Source: Nostoc sp. HK-01
GTDB taxonomy: Bacteria; Cyanobacteriota; Cyanobacteriia; Cyanobacteriales; Nostocaceae
Length of the DNA: 64,000 nt
Assembly (NCBI GenBank): GCA_003990705.1
Contig: AP018320.1
Coordinates: 62,001-126,000, forward strand
Reading direction: 5' to 3'
Part shown: positions 1 to 8,496 of the stretch, piece after piece
How positions within the stretch are numbered: position 1 is the first letter of the stretch
Layout of the letters: each line of letters starts with the position of its first letter
Notes under the pieces: generated by a model
Told to the model about the DNA's origin: nothing
Seen by the model: only the letters and a program-made list of their open reading frames with translations
Database searches by the model: none
Program-made: the position numbers and the translations under genes

Positions 1-2
1 TA

Positions 3-3000
3 TTCATCCGCCATCCACTGCACCCAATCGGGAACCGCCGCCACTAACTGACCAAACATCTGCGGCTGTGCCTCCTCAAACGCCACCATCACGCCCCAAC
101 GCTCGTCCAAAGTCAGGGTGGAAAAGAATTCTTTGACCGCCCCCACCCCATCTTTCGCTCTTTCCATGAACGCAACAGTATAAGACTTAACTTGTTGCCA
201 CCATGAATCAGTCGGATTTTCCTGTCCGCCCATATCCTCTTTACTGGGGAGTGATGTTGTGTCAGCAACTTGTTTTTGTAACTCTATATTATTAGTGACT
301 GACACCAACTCCCGATTTAACCACTTCTCAAAAATCACATTCCGCCCATCATCAGGAGCAACAAACTTGTACACACACTCCCGCTTCCCCCTTGGCCCCA
401 ACCGCCCCACATACGACAACCGCAAATCAATCTTATCCAGCAATTTTTGTACGATCGCCACAGGAGTCAATTTCTCCGAAATAGTCACGTTCAAGTAATT
501 CTTGATCAAATACCGATGCTTTAGCGCGATCGCCTTAAATTCTTGCATCACATCATCAGACCCCCGCAATCGCACCCCAGTCTTGAGCAACTGCAACAAA
601 TTGAGCTTTTCCAACAACAGCACAGAAGACAACATCTGCCCCTTGTTAAAGTCAGGTTTCCAAATAGCATTGTCTCCAGCCTCAGCCTGTGCCTTAGCCC
701 TTTTGCTATCCCGACTGGCTAAAAACTCCCTCCCCACAGTCAAGTAATAGTGCAGCCGCAACTGCGGATACCAGCCGTCATCATCCTTTTCTACCAAGTC
801 AGGCGTAACATCAACCTCATAACGTCGGGACAATTCACCCTTACGCTGCTGATACCGTTCTTCTTTCGTTTTAACGCGCTTCTCCTGCAATTTCTTGAGT
901 TCCGCATCAGACACATCATCAGATTCAGAAACCCCCTGGCATTGACCAGAATATAATTCCTTGGAAGCTGCTTTCACCTCTTTAACAACTTCCTTGGTTT
1001 CGTCAGGGTCGGAATCATCCGCATCAATCACGGTATAGCCATCAGCCACCAACCCCTTCAGCACAAATTCCTGGTAACGGCGCATTTGGACGTTAATGAC
1101 AGCACCACGCTTGCCCCAAGTCTGCAATGATTCGGGCTGGAAATTTTGGTCAATGAACGAGTAATCGTCGTTATCAGCCGCAGACAACAGAGCGATATTA
1201 GCCTGGGTTGCAATATCCTGACTCCGCAACAATCCACCCATAGAAGTTGAACCATTGCCCACAATCCCCATCCCGTATCGACTAACCCAGATGTGACGGT
1301 CAACAGTTTCCCTTAACCGTGCTAACATCTGCCGTACAGAATCCACAGGCTGCACTCCCTGGAATATCCCCCAAACCGAATCAAAATGACCTCGAATGTC
1401 GATAGACACGCCAGTTTCCAAGCTGGGCGAAGCAATCACCAAATCATACTGTGTCAGAATTTGGTTGAGATGGGCAATACACTCAAAAGCTGGGTGTTTT
1501 GGGTCTAAAACTGAATGACTGTCAATTCTCAGAACCCGTAAATGAGGAAATTTCTGTTTAAACCGTTGTTCTAAGGCTTGAGTACCCCATTTTGACTTTG
1601 CTTTTTGGGCAGAACAGCATAATAAATGATGTCCACCTTTCTCAATAGCCCGATCTAACGCCGCAATCAAATTCTTGGGATTACTGCCAGAATAGTTGTA
1701 GCACTTGCCAGATACCGGCTGGTAATTGTTGACGATCACGAAGGGGTTAACTCGATATTCTCCAGCCAGAGAAAGAATGTACTTGACATCGGTATCTGAG
1801 GCATCGGCAGAAGACAGATAGATTTTACCGTGTTCGCTGCCCAAAACATTCTGTACCAACTGCTTGAAATTTCGCAGTATCGCTACCCGCCGCTTGGCCA
1901 CATCAGTAGTAGAGTGGAGTAAATGCCAGAACACTTGGTCGCATTCATCAATAATAATGACATCGTTTGACCAATCGTTGGGGTTGAAATGGGCTTGACT
2001 ATCCTTATGCAAAGAATCAACGCAAACACCATACCCTAACAAGCCGCCTGTGTCAGATGTATGGATCTCGCTAACGTAATCAACACCGAAGCGATCGCTC
2101 AAAGCCTCACCCAGTTGTATGCGATGGGTAATAATCAATACCTTACGCCCCTGGTCATGTGCCTTGGCTACTTCCTGAGACAACCACTCGGTTTTACCTG
2201 TTCCCTTGGGAGCCTTGAGGACAATCAGCTTCTCGCCTTCTGGTGCAATCAATCCACCCAAGAATCTTTGGTTGAGTGCGATCGCTGGCGGATAAGTCAG
2301 CAGAGTAAACAGCTTGATTTCCCATAACTCCAACGTTTCGGCTGTATTGTACAGTGAGTGAAAAGCCGCCTCACCATGAGCTACAACAAAATCATCAACT
2401 CCCTTTTCGGTTCCTGGTAGATCAATCACTCGTAGAGAGCAACCCTCAGCAATCAATAAACGACCCATCCGGCTGATAGCAGTTCTTACCCGTTGAACAG
2501 TTTCAGGTTTGGTATCGTTGTCAAAGCAAATGTTAACTTGTCTGCCTTGTGTTGCGAAATGTTTCAAATCAGGGATGAGTGACGGCTTACCAGTGGCAGT
2601 AATGGAATCATCTTTTGGTGTGCGGTAGCCAGCATTTACCCCAGGAATAGCGATCGCCGCATAACCAGCACTCAGTAAACAAGCAGCTTTTTTAGCTCCC
2701 TCGACAATTACAATTGGTACATTGTTTTTCCAAACCCAATGCCAGAACCCACCCGGATGCTGTAAATCTTCGTCAGTGATGGGAATACCGCAACGATTCG
2801 ACACTTTGACCCAAATCTTCTTGGTAACTTGTAAAAAGAAAGCGCGTGTTTGCTCCCTGTAAGGATGCTCATACTTGATGAATTTGTGGATTTTCTGTGA
2901 ATCTCTGCGGGGTTTGTCGGGCTTGAAACAACCCCAGAGCATTTGTTCATAATTGCTCAGTGGGTCAATGCCGTTACACCACCAACCGCCCAATTCAATG

Positions 3001-3182
3001 TGTTGGTATTTCTTCAAGTCCCTGTCCCGCAATCGCCCATCGTTGCGGCGGGAGATTTTATCGCTGTACAGCAGGTATTCATAAGGTGTTCTGCTGACAA
3101 GCGATCTCACGTTCAGGGCAATCAGTTCTTCATCAACGCTACTGCCGAGCCATTCTTGTAAGTGATGTAATTCGAGACTCAT
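3..3182 (-). CDS. Plasmid replication protein, CyRepA1-like (3' end outside window)
   Basis: Partial gene: 1060 codons are open from an ATG at 3182 to the left edge, so the C-terminus is missing. It probably initiates plasmid replication. Around residues 160-167 a toprim-like strand reads VEGAKKAA, typical of the DUF3854 domain. A helicase core follows, with Walker A KGTGKT near residues 326-331 and Walker B IIIDEC near 409-414, then SAD and SPSLETGVS helicase-like segments. This toprim-plus-helicase order matches the CyRepA1 family of cyanobacterial plasmids as I know it. It is the main evidence that the window is plasmid. The short plus-strand reading frames opposite it are antisense shadows. 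The family name is from memory of domain order; the motifs are seen directly. Confidence 0.85.
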   Translation of the reverse strand, partial: MSLELHHLQEWLGSSVDEELIALNVRSLVSRTPYEYLLYSDKISRRNDGRLRDRDLKKYQHIELGGWWCNGIDPLSNYEQMLWGCFKPDKPRRDSQKIHKFIKYEHPYREQTRAFFLQVTKKIWVKVSNRCGIPITDEDLQHPGGFWHWVWKNNVPIVIVEGAKKAACLLSAGYAAIAIPGVNAGYRTPKDDSITATGKPSLIPDLKHFATQGRQVNICFDNDTKPETVQRVRTAISRMGRLLIAEGCSLRVIDLPGTEKGVDDFVVAHGEAAFHSLYNTAETLELWEIKLFTLLTYPPAIALNQRFLGGLIAPEGEKLIVLKAPKGTGKTEWLSQEVAKAHDQGRKVLIITHRIQLGEALSDRFGVDYVSEIHTSDTGGLLGYGVCVDSLHKDSQAHFNPNDWSNDVIIIDECDQVFWHLLHSTTDVAKRRVAILRNFKQLVQNVLGSEHGKIYLSSADASDTDVKYILSLAGEYRVNPFVIVNNYQPVSGKCYNYSGSNPKNLIAALDRAIEKGGHHLLCCSAQKAKSKWGTQALEQRFKQKFPHLRVLRIDSHSVLDPKHPAFECIAHLNQILTQYDLVIASPSLETGVSIDIRGHFDSVWGIFQGVQPVDSVRQMLARLRETVDRHIWVSRYGMGIVGNGSTSMGGLLRSQDIATQANIALLSAADNDDYSFIDQNFQPESLQTWGKRGAVINVQMRRYQEFVLKGLVADGYTVIDADDSDPDETKEVVKEVKAASKELYSGQCQGVSESDDVSDAELKKLQEKRVKTKEERYQQRKGELSRRYEVDVTPDLVEKDDDGWYPQLRLHYYLTVGREFLASRDSKRAKAQAEAGDNAIWKPDFNKGQMLSSVLLLEKLNLLQLLKTGVRLRGSDDVMQEFKAIALKHRYLIKNYLNVTISEKLTPVAIVQKLLDKIDLRLSYVGRLGPRGKRECVYKFVAPDDGRNVIFEKWLNRELVSVTNNIELQKQVADTTSLPSKEDMGGQENPTDSWWQQVKSYTVAFMERAKDGVGAVKEFFSTLTLDERWGVMVAFEEAQPQMFGQLVAAVPDWVQWMADE

Positions 3183-3368
3183 AATTCCCTCCGATAGACG
3201 CATGAAAGAGTTAGCGGTATGCACTCATACCGCTAGAGCAAAAACAGAAATTAACTAAAAAACTAAATTGAGTAGTACGTCTGAACTAAGTCCACATACT
3301 TTACACCATTTTGAAAAATTGGGTTGAAACTCAAAACAATTAAAGAGGCGTGATTGAACAAGTGGTTT

Positions 3369-3965
3369 TTATCTGCCCCCGGTGTGTGGTCGAAAAGTCA
3401 GGTTGATTCGTGTGGTGACGAATTTGGTTGTTTTTGGAACCTGATGTATATGAGTAGACTGACACCCTGGGTGCATCAACAGCAGACTGCCGTGTTCCAA
3501 CCAAAAGTCAGTGGCACTACCACCTATCGGTTTAATCTGGAATTTACGAACAGCACCCAAACTGATGGATGCGATCGCCGGGTCAAGTCCCATAGATGAA
3601 TCGGTGTCCGAATGCCATCCAATCGAGTCCGCGCCTGTACGATACTGATTACCTATAACAATGCGAAAGCTGTATCCAGTGAATGCAATGATTCTGTTTC
3701 TCAATTCGGTGAGCTTGTCAGTCCAGGGTAAGGGTCGGAGCAATACACTCTTGGAGTAGTAGTAATTACAGCCTTTGTCGCCATATAAACATTCCAAGCG
3801 TGGAACATCTGTAGTTTTTCCCAGCATCCTGATTTGATTCTGCTGCCATTGCAGTTGTAGGCAGTGCTGGTAGAGTTCGTTGGCTTCTTGAGCGGTTAGG
3901 AATTCTGGGTAATAGGTAACGGGTAAGGTTGGGGTGGATTCGGGAAATAAATTGAGTTGTTGCAT
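3369..3965 (-). CDS. AlkB-like 2-oxoglutarate/Fe(II) dioxygenase
   Basis: 198 residues, the usual size for bacterial AlkB-type enzymes, which oxidatively remove alkyl groups from DNA or RNA bases. The iron facial triad is visible: H118-x-D120 in GWHSDTDSSMG and a distal His at about 174 in HIHQVPKT. The 2-oxoglutarate-binding arginines are R186 and R192 in TTRINLTFR. An AGGAG ribosome site lies 10 bases before the ATG at 3965. It sits alone between the replication gene and an IS-disrupted gene on the same strand. The substrate (DNA repair or another role) cannot be told from sequence. Confidence 0.9.
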   Translation of the reverse strand: MQQLNLFPESTPTLPVTYYPEFLTAQEANELYQHCLQLQWQQNQIRMLGKTTDVPRLECLYGDKGCNYYYSKSVLLRPLPWTDKLTELRNRIIAFTGYSFRIVIGNQYRTGADSIGWHSDTDSSMGLDPAIASISLGAVRKFQIKPIGGSATDFWLEHGSLLLMHPGCQSTHIHQVPKTTKFVTTRINLTFRPHTGGR

Positions 3966-4249
3966 AGTACTGTTTCTCCTGTGTTTGAAGGCATTGCAAC
4001 TAAGTCAAGCAACTTTTAAGTTTTGTAAAGGGATGTGTTAGCTTGTTACTGGTGTTTTAACCACTCTTTCCTTTGGTATTTGAAGCGATCGCTTGTGCGG
4101 TTGCTTTTTACTTTTTGGGGGATACTTGCATCAAAGTTCATAATTTATGGACATTGGAGTGGTAGAGACAAAAACTGATACCGTAGGATTAAATTCGGCA
4201 CAATTACAACCAGATAGCGATCTCAAAAGTTGGACTTAAGAGATCGCTC
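3966..4249. other. Intergenic, no gene seen
   Basis: Spacer between the dioxygenase start and the stop of the IS-split gene. It is AT-rich with one GCGATCGC site. No convincing reading frame, repeat or terminator was recognised. Confidence 0.4.
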
Positions 4250-4386
4250 TTACTTTTTGACCAACCTCATCCCCTTCTTGTTGGTAAAAGCCCCAGCCTG
4301 CCTTAATACTGCTGTTGGGTTCGGGTGTGCAAAGAACTCCTCGATTGCCTTAGTTAATCCTTCGGCGATCGCTGGGTCATGGCAGG

Positions 4387-5456
4387 GGCTTTGTTGCATG
4401 AAAGGAAAAAAGGACACTCCAATCCGAATTCAGGATAGGAATTAGCCTTCGACTTTATAAGAGTCAGGCTTACCTAACTGGATCATGCGATTCAGGGCAG
4501 CACATTGTAAAAATAACTCGACAGCTTGATTGTCAAAAAAGCGTCGTCTTAACTTGCCACCAAAGATGATCTTGAGCCGAAATATAGCAGTCTCAGACAA
4601 AGAGCGGCGATGATACCTGCTTTCAAGTTTCCATTGCTTGCGTCCAACTTGATGTATTCGACGCAGATTCTCATCCCTAGGATACGGCGGTGCTTGAGTG
4701 TTTGAGGGAAGTTGAATTTTGGCGTTACTGCGTGGTGGAATTATCGCCCTCGCCCCATGTTGTGAAATGGTGTCATAACAACCTTTTGTGTCATAGCCAC
4801 CATCACCGGATACTTGCTCTATCGGTTGATCAATCTGCTCCAATATGTCAGGCAGTACCTCGCAATCAGCCATATCATTAGTCGTCACCACTGCACCCAG
4901 GATTTCGCCACTGCCCTCATCAACTCCTAAATGCAACTTCCGCCACGTCCGTCTTTTACCTACTCCATGTGTGCGGACTTTCCATTCACCTTCACCGTAC
5001 ACTTTCACACCAGTTGAATCCACTACTACATGGACAGCCTCATCTTTTGGCACTACAGGTAGTTTCACCAACAACTTGCTTAAACGACGAGATAGCGTTG
5101 AATGGTCTGGTACTTCTAGCTCAATTCCCATGAGCGTGAACAGCGATTCTAAAAACCCCTCTGCTTGTCGCCCTGGTAAATGAAACACCGATTGAATTGT
5201 TCCCATAGTGGCGATCGCCACGTCACTATAATAATTCGATGCTCCTTTTTTCCCAGTTTTCTGCTGGTTGCGCCACTGCTCTATTATCTCTTCGTTTACC
5301 CAGAAAGTTATACTGCCTCGAAGCTTTAATGCTGCATCGTAAGCGTTCCAATTCTTAACTTTGTACTGAGCTTTCGTCTTCATCGTTGGACTAGGCAGTG
5401 AGAGAACATAGGCGATAAATAAAATTTACCATTTTGCCTATTCACGCAACAACGCC
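4387..5456 (-). mobile_element. IS5-family element, IS903 group, 1070 bp
   Basis: The outer ends are imperfect inverted repeats: left GGCTTTGTTGCATGAA from 4387, and right, read inward on the minus strand, GGCGTTGTTGCGTGAA from 5456 (14 of 16 match). Both flanks carry the 9-bp duplication CATGGCAGG (4378-4386 and 5457-5465). A 9-bp duplication is the IS903-group signature. One intact transposase gene fills the element. Confidence 0.92.
4442..5383 (-). CDS. IS5-family (IS903 group) transposase
   Basis: 313 residues and apparently intact. The DDE catalytic triad is readable: D122 in VVVDSTGVKVYG, D194 in GDGGYDT and E264 in SLSETAIFR, with the basic Y/R-rich context of IS4/IS5 enzymes just before the Glu (SRYHRRSLSE). 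It lies wholly inside the inverted repeats at 4387 and 5456. Intact reading frame, near-matching ends and a perfect target duplication suggest a fairly recent and possibly still active insertion. Confidence 0.95.
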   Translation of the reverse strand: MKTKAQYKVKNWNAYDAALKLRGSITFWVNEEIIEQWRNQQKTGKKGASNYYSDVAIATMGTIQSVFHLPGRQAEGFLESLFTLMGIELEVPDHSTLSRRLSKLLVKLPVVPKDEAVHVVVDSTGVKVYGEGEWKVRTHGVGKRRTWRKLHLGVDEGSGEILGAVVTTNDMADCEVLPDILEQIDQPIEQVSGDGGYDTKGCYDTISQHGARAIIPPRSNAKIQLPSNTQAPPYPRDENLRRIHQVGRKQWKLESRYHRRSLSETAIFRLKIIFGGKLRRRFFDNQAVELFLQCAALNRMIQLGKPDSYKVEG

Positions 5457-6263
5457 CATGGCAGGCATAGATGTAAACTGACTGCTGAGTGCCGTTGACC
5501 AAACGATTTTCTTGGCGATCGCCTAGGTGTGGGTAAAACGTGCGAACCCAAGTACCCAGATGACCTCGATAATGTGAACCGTGCAGAGGAACTTTCTTGC
5601 CAAGCTCGATTTCAGCAAAATTAACAACCCCCATCCATTTTTCAGAAGTGCCACAGAGTGCTTGTCTGTTGTGTTCAGCCAAGAGGTTAGCGGCGTAATC
5701 CTTGAAATGCTGCTCGATGTAGGGATTGAGTTTTCCCCCGGTGAGGTCAGCTAAAGTTTTCATCGCGTCAACCAAAGTCTGCAAACGTTGTTCAACTGGT
5801 GGCAGGGCTGGTGCAGATGGTTGTTCTGGTTGCTGCTCTTTCTTTGTCCAGCCTGTGATATCTTGCATCCAGGCACGGACACCGATAGTTTTGAATGCTC
5901 GACAAACTAACTTTGCTTGTTTAGTGCAGTACCGACCTGCTTCATAAGCGTAGTAATCGAGGATGATGGCGATCGCCATATCAGGAATGCCATTAATGCG
6001 CCACCCATTTTGGTTTGCACCATCAAACCCTTGTTCCATCAGCATTTTAGACAATTTAGATGGTTCCAGGTTTGCACTATCTAACGCTTTGATAATAGCC
6101 ATATCACTTACCCCAGCTAATCTGGCTGTTGCCCGAATACTGGTCTTCCCTTGTCCATTCGAGTCAACAGAAATCTCTTGTTTAATCTGTTCGATGATTT
6201 GGGCGATTTCAATCTGTGACATAGTTTTATTTGTGTGATGAGTACAAAGTGTTGTGTTTGGAC

Positions 6264-6722
6264 TTAGACATTCACCCGCACTAAGTCTTCTTCCCGCACC
6301 AAAGAAAAGCGATTGGTGGTGATGAGTGGTTGTTTAAAAGTAGGAAATGCCAATTCCACCAGATAGAACCAGGACTTTTCGATTAACTCAATCCCCAGAA
6401 TTAACCTTTGCTTTGTGCCGTGATTGGGAAAGCACAACATGACTCGCTCTCCCAAAACAAAAGAAGGTTTTTTCACAGTTCTGGGTTGTATATTACCCGT
6501 GGCAATAATTTGATGTTTGGTTGCATAGATGAAATCATTTTTGATCTCAATAATGTAATTCCAGCAATCGCCATACCATTGCACACCCAAGCAGTAACCG
6601 AATGTTCTGTTGTCTTTGATGTAGACTTTCTCTAACACATTGACTTCTACAGGCGGTATGGCTTGTCCCCAAGGTGGGGATAAAAACCAGCATCTTTCTA
6701 AATCTGTGATTTGCTCTGTCAT
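6264..6722 (-). CDS. Small plasmid protein, DUF1392-like
   Basis: 152 residues, soluble, with alternating beta-strand character and many aromatic residues (CWFLSPPWGQ near the start). I believe it belongs to DUF1392, a family of about 150-residue proteins found in Anabaena/Nostoc; that is recalled from resemblance, not searched. Its ATG at 6722 overlaps the stop of the upstream HTH gene in an ATGA arrangement, so the two are translationally coupled. Function unknown. Confidence 0.65.
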   Translation of the reverse strand: MTEQITDLERCWFLSPPWGQAIPPVEVNVLEKVYIKDNRTFGYCLGVQWYGDCWNYIIEIKNDFIYATKHQIIATGNIQPRTVKKPSFVLGERVMLCFPNHGTKQRLILGIELIEKSWFYLVELAFPTFKQPLITTNRFSLVREEDLVRVNV

Positions 6723-6973
6723 ACTGTTTTACCCAACAAATAATTAATAGCTTTGGAATCAAGAGATGCAATGCGTTTTTTAATCTGATGTGGCGGATTT
6801 TCTAAAAACTGTTTAAGATTTCCTGGTTTGACTTGATAGTATTTGGGACAACTTTGATTTGCCTTGAGCCAGCCTCTTTGAATCCAATGTCTGACAGTTA
6901 ATAAATTTAATGAGAGAATACTGGCGATTTGATGGCAGGTATAATTTTCTGGATTTGTTAAAGTTTTAGTCAT
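6719..6973 (-). CDS. Small helix-turn-helix protein (paralogue of the 7115 gene)
   Basis: 84 residues from the ATG at 6973 (MTKTLTNPENYTCHQ), chosen because GGAG lies 8 bases upstream; a longer frame would need TTG at 7000 inside a repeat. CHQIASILSLNLLTVRHWIQRGWL reads as a MerR/excisionase-like HTH recognition unit. The C-terminal half (LKANQSC through NPPHQIKKRIASL) closely matches the C-terminal half of the protein at 7115-7507. The pair is a tandem duplication in which this copy lacks the N-terminal SANT-like part. Probably DNA-binding; target unknown. Confidence 0.7.
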   Translation of the reverse strand: MTKTLTNPENYTCHQIASILSLNLLTVRHWIQRGWLKANQSCPKYYQVKPGNLKQFLENPPHQIKKRIASLDSKAINYLLGKTV

Positions 6974-6982
6974 GTCGCTTTG

Positions 6983-7099
6983 CTCCAATTCAAAATTCAA
7001 AATTAAAGATTAGAGTAAGAGCAATAGCTTTAAAAGATTAATTAATTCAAAATGATTTGTATTCTTCATTTTGCATTTTGAATTTTGCATTTTGAATTC
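6983..7099. repeat. AT-rich inverted repeat of CAAAATTCAAAAT units
   Basis: The left part has repeated AATTCAAAATTCAAAATT and the right part has CATTTTGCATTTTGAATT twice, so the ends are mutually complementary. The same unit flanks 13264-13417. Such units are common between cyanobacterial genes. It separates the two paralogous HTH genes. Confidence 0.6.
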
Positions 7100-7114
7100 A
7101 AAAAAAGTCATGCT

Positions 7115-7507
7115 TTAGTTCCCTACAAGATAGTTAATGGCTTCAGGCTCAAGAGAGGCAATGCGCTCTTTAATTTGATGTGGTGGATTTTTTAGGAACT
7201 CTTTAAGATGCCAAGTTCTAATTTGGTAACAGCTTGCAGAACGCTTGTTAGCTTTGAGCCATCCGCGCTTGATCCAACGACACAGGGTAGATAAACTCAA
7301 GCAAAGGACTCTGGCAATTTCTTTGCAGCTATAGTTATCAAGTGTGGGGCGTGTAGAATAACCCAAACGATTTAACTTCAGCTTAATTGCCATAGTTGAA
7401 CGATGATAACCTTGCCTTTTTAACATCCTGGCTATTTGCTCTTTGGTGTAAAAATCAGCCTTTTCTTCCAGGATGGCAATCTCTTCTTTAGACCATTTAG
7501 CACTCAT
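7115..7507 (-). CDS. HTH DNA-binding plasmid protein
   Basis: 130 residues. The N-terminal segment (KWSKEEIAILEEKADFYTKE) resembles a SANT/Myb-like or GcrA-like helical DNA-binding start; residues 60-85 (SCKEIARVLCLSLSTLCRWI) form a second HTH. The last 65 residues are paralogous to the gene at 6719-6973. GGAGGT lies 6 bases before the ATG at 7507. It sits in the minus-strand run of small plasmid genes and could regulate them. No named family recognised. Confidence 0.7.
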   Translation of the reverse strand: MSAKWSKEEIAILEEKADFYTKEQIARMLKRQGYHRSTMAIKLKLNRLGYSTRPTLDNYSCKEIARVLCLSLSTLCRWIKRGWLKANKRSASCYQIRTWHLKEFLKNPPHQIKERIASLEPEAINYLVGN

Positions 7508-7568
7508 TTCATTACCTCCAACTTTTCATCTGGACAAGAGAAAAAGTGTTGTGAGAATATTAGGTTGT

Positions 7569-7769
7569 TTATGTTGCTTGAACTTCGCTAACAATTTGTG
7601 CGCTAATCGATTCAAAATCAACCTGAAAAATATTCAAATCAGTCTGCATTTGACCACTGTTGTAAAGGTCTACTATTTGCTGTTTAACAACGTCCTGGGT
7701 TAAACCATCTGGGATATTAATGTGAGCTTCACTTGTGATTTTTTCAACTACAGTAACTATGACTTTCAT
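7569..7769 (-). CDS. Small hypothetical plasmid protein
   Basis: 66 residues starting MKVIVTVVEKITSEAHINIPDG. It is acidic and compact, with no membrane segment or cysteine. It sits in line with same-strand plasmid genes, 61 bases downstream of nothing else coding. Likely a real small gene because of its position and residue use, but I do not recognise the family. Confidence 0.55.
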   Translation of the reverse strand: MKVIVTVVEKITSEAHINIPDGLTQDVVKQQIVDLYNSGQMQTDLNIFQVDFESISAQIVSEVQAT

Positions 7770-7880
7770 GAGATAATTTGATATGACTCATTGATGTAGA
7801 TAGGAATCGAAAATAAGCCAGGGTGCAGAGCGTAAGATTATGGGGGAATAGTCTTATCTGCCCCTTGCCTTTCTCTTATT

Positions 7881-8416
7881 TCAAGCCACCCCAGCATTTA
7901 CTGTTGTTAACTGCTGCATCCATGAGCGAATCGCTGCCACTTCATCAGCCCCACTAGCGATCGCGTCAAGAACTTGCTTTTGATACGAAGATTCAGCATC
8001 ATTGGGGTTTTCAAACTTATCAACAGCCCAAGCCAAGCACATTGCTTTTACTAGAGAATCAATCTTATTCACAGGAAGTAAACTCGGACGATCCACATCT
8101 TGAAACTGCAAATACTCCCGTACTAAATCAAGCGGGTAATTCAACAAAGTCCGTATCTGCTTCACACGCAGGTCTTGAGGATGCGGGGGTTGTTCTGGTG
8201 TTAAGTGAAGGGATGAAGATGTTCCCAAGCGAGATTGAATTTCAGCAATAATTGATGCCCAATCCGAATTCGGATTCCATTCTTTGCGGATTCTGACTTT
8301 GGTAGTGGCATCATATAATCGGCAGAACACGGTATTTTCTTCACCGCTAGTAACAGCAAAAATCAGGGGTTTAGAAAAGTCTTGTACAAGCGATGCTGAT
8401 AATAAAAATGGTTTGA
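7881..8416 (-). CDS. 3' exon of an intron-split plasmid gene (272 aa when spliced)
   Basis: This exon has no start of its own that fits. Reading upstream from the in-frame GTG at 8330 the frame stays open through LLSASLVQDF to 8416, exactly where the group II intron end is predicted. Joining base 12973 (A) to 8416-8415 (TC) restores an Ile codon and one continuous frame of 273 codons including the stop. This part encodes about 177 residues, ending QLTTVNAGVA. I recognise no family. If the introns do not splice, only a truncated product from the GTG could be made. Confidence 0.8.
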
Positions 8417-8496
8417 GTCGATGGGGAGTATTATCTCCCGCACCTCTCAGTTAGAACCGGACGTGCCACTTTCATGGCATCCGGCTCCCGATATTC

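Larger units (their letters stand above)
4250..6222 (-). pseudogene. Plasmid protein of 297 codons split by an IS903-type insertion
   Basis: The 5' part runs from ATG 6222 to codon 255 (His, 5458-5460). The 3' part continues at 4378 and ends at TAA 4250-4252. Removing the IS and one 9-bp target copy joins them in frame (YACH then DPAIAEGLTK...), giving 297 residues ending RLVKK. As it stands, translation runs through the IS end and stops at 5380, replacing the last 42 residues with 25 foreign ones. The N-terminus has a helix-turn-helix-like segment (TARLAGVSDMAIIKAL, about residues 31-46), so a DNA-binding role is possible. I recognise no named family. Whether the altered protein works is unknown. 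Confidence 0.85.

Noticed and set aside
259-2327. Several 70-90 codon plus-strand and minus-strand frames
   Set aside because: They are antisense or out-of-frame shadows of the replication protein, whose frame is open across the whole stretch with conserved motifs.
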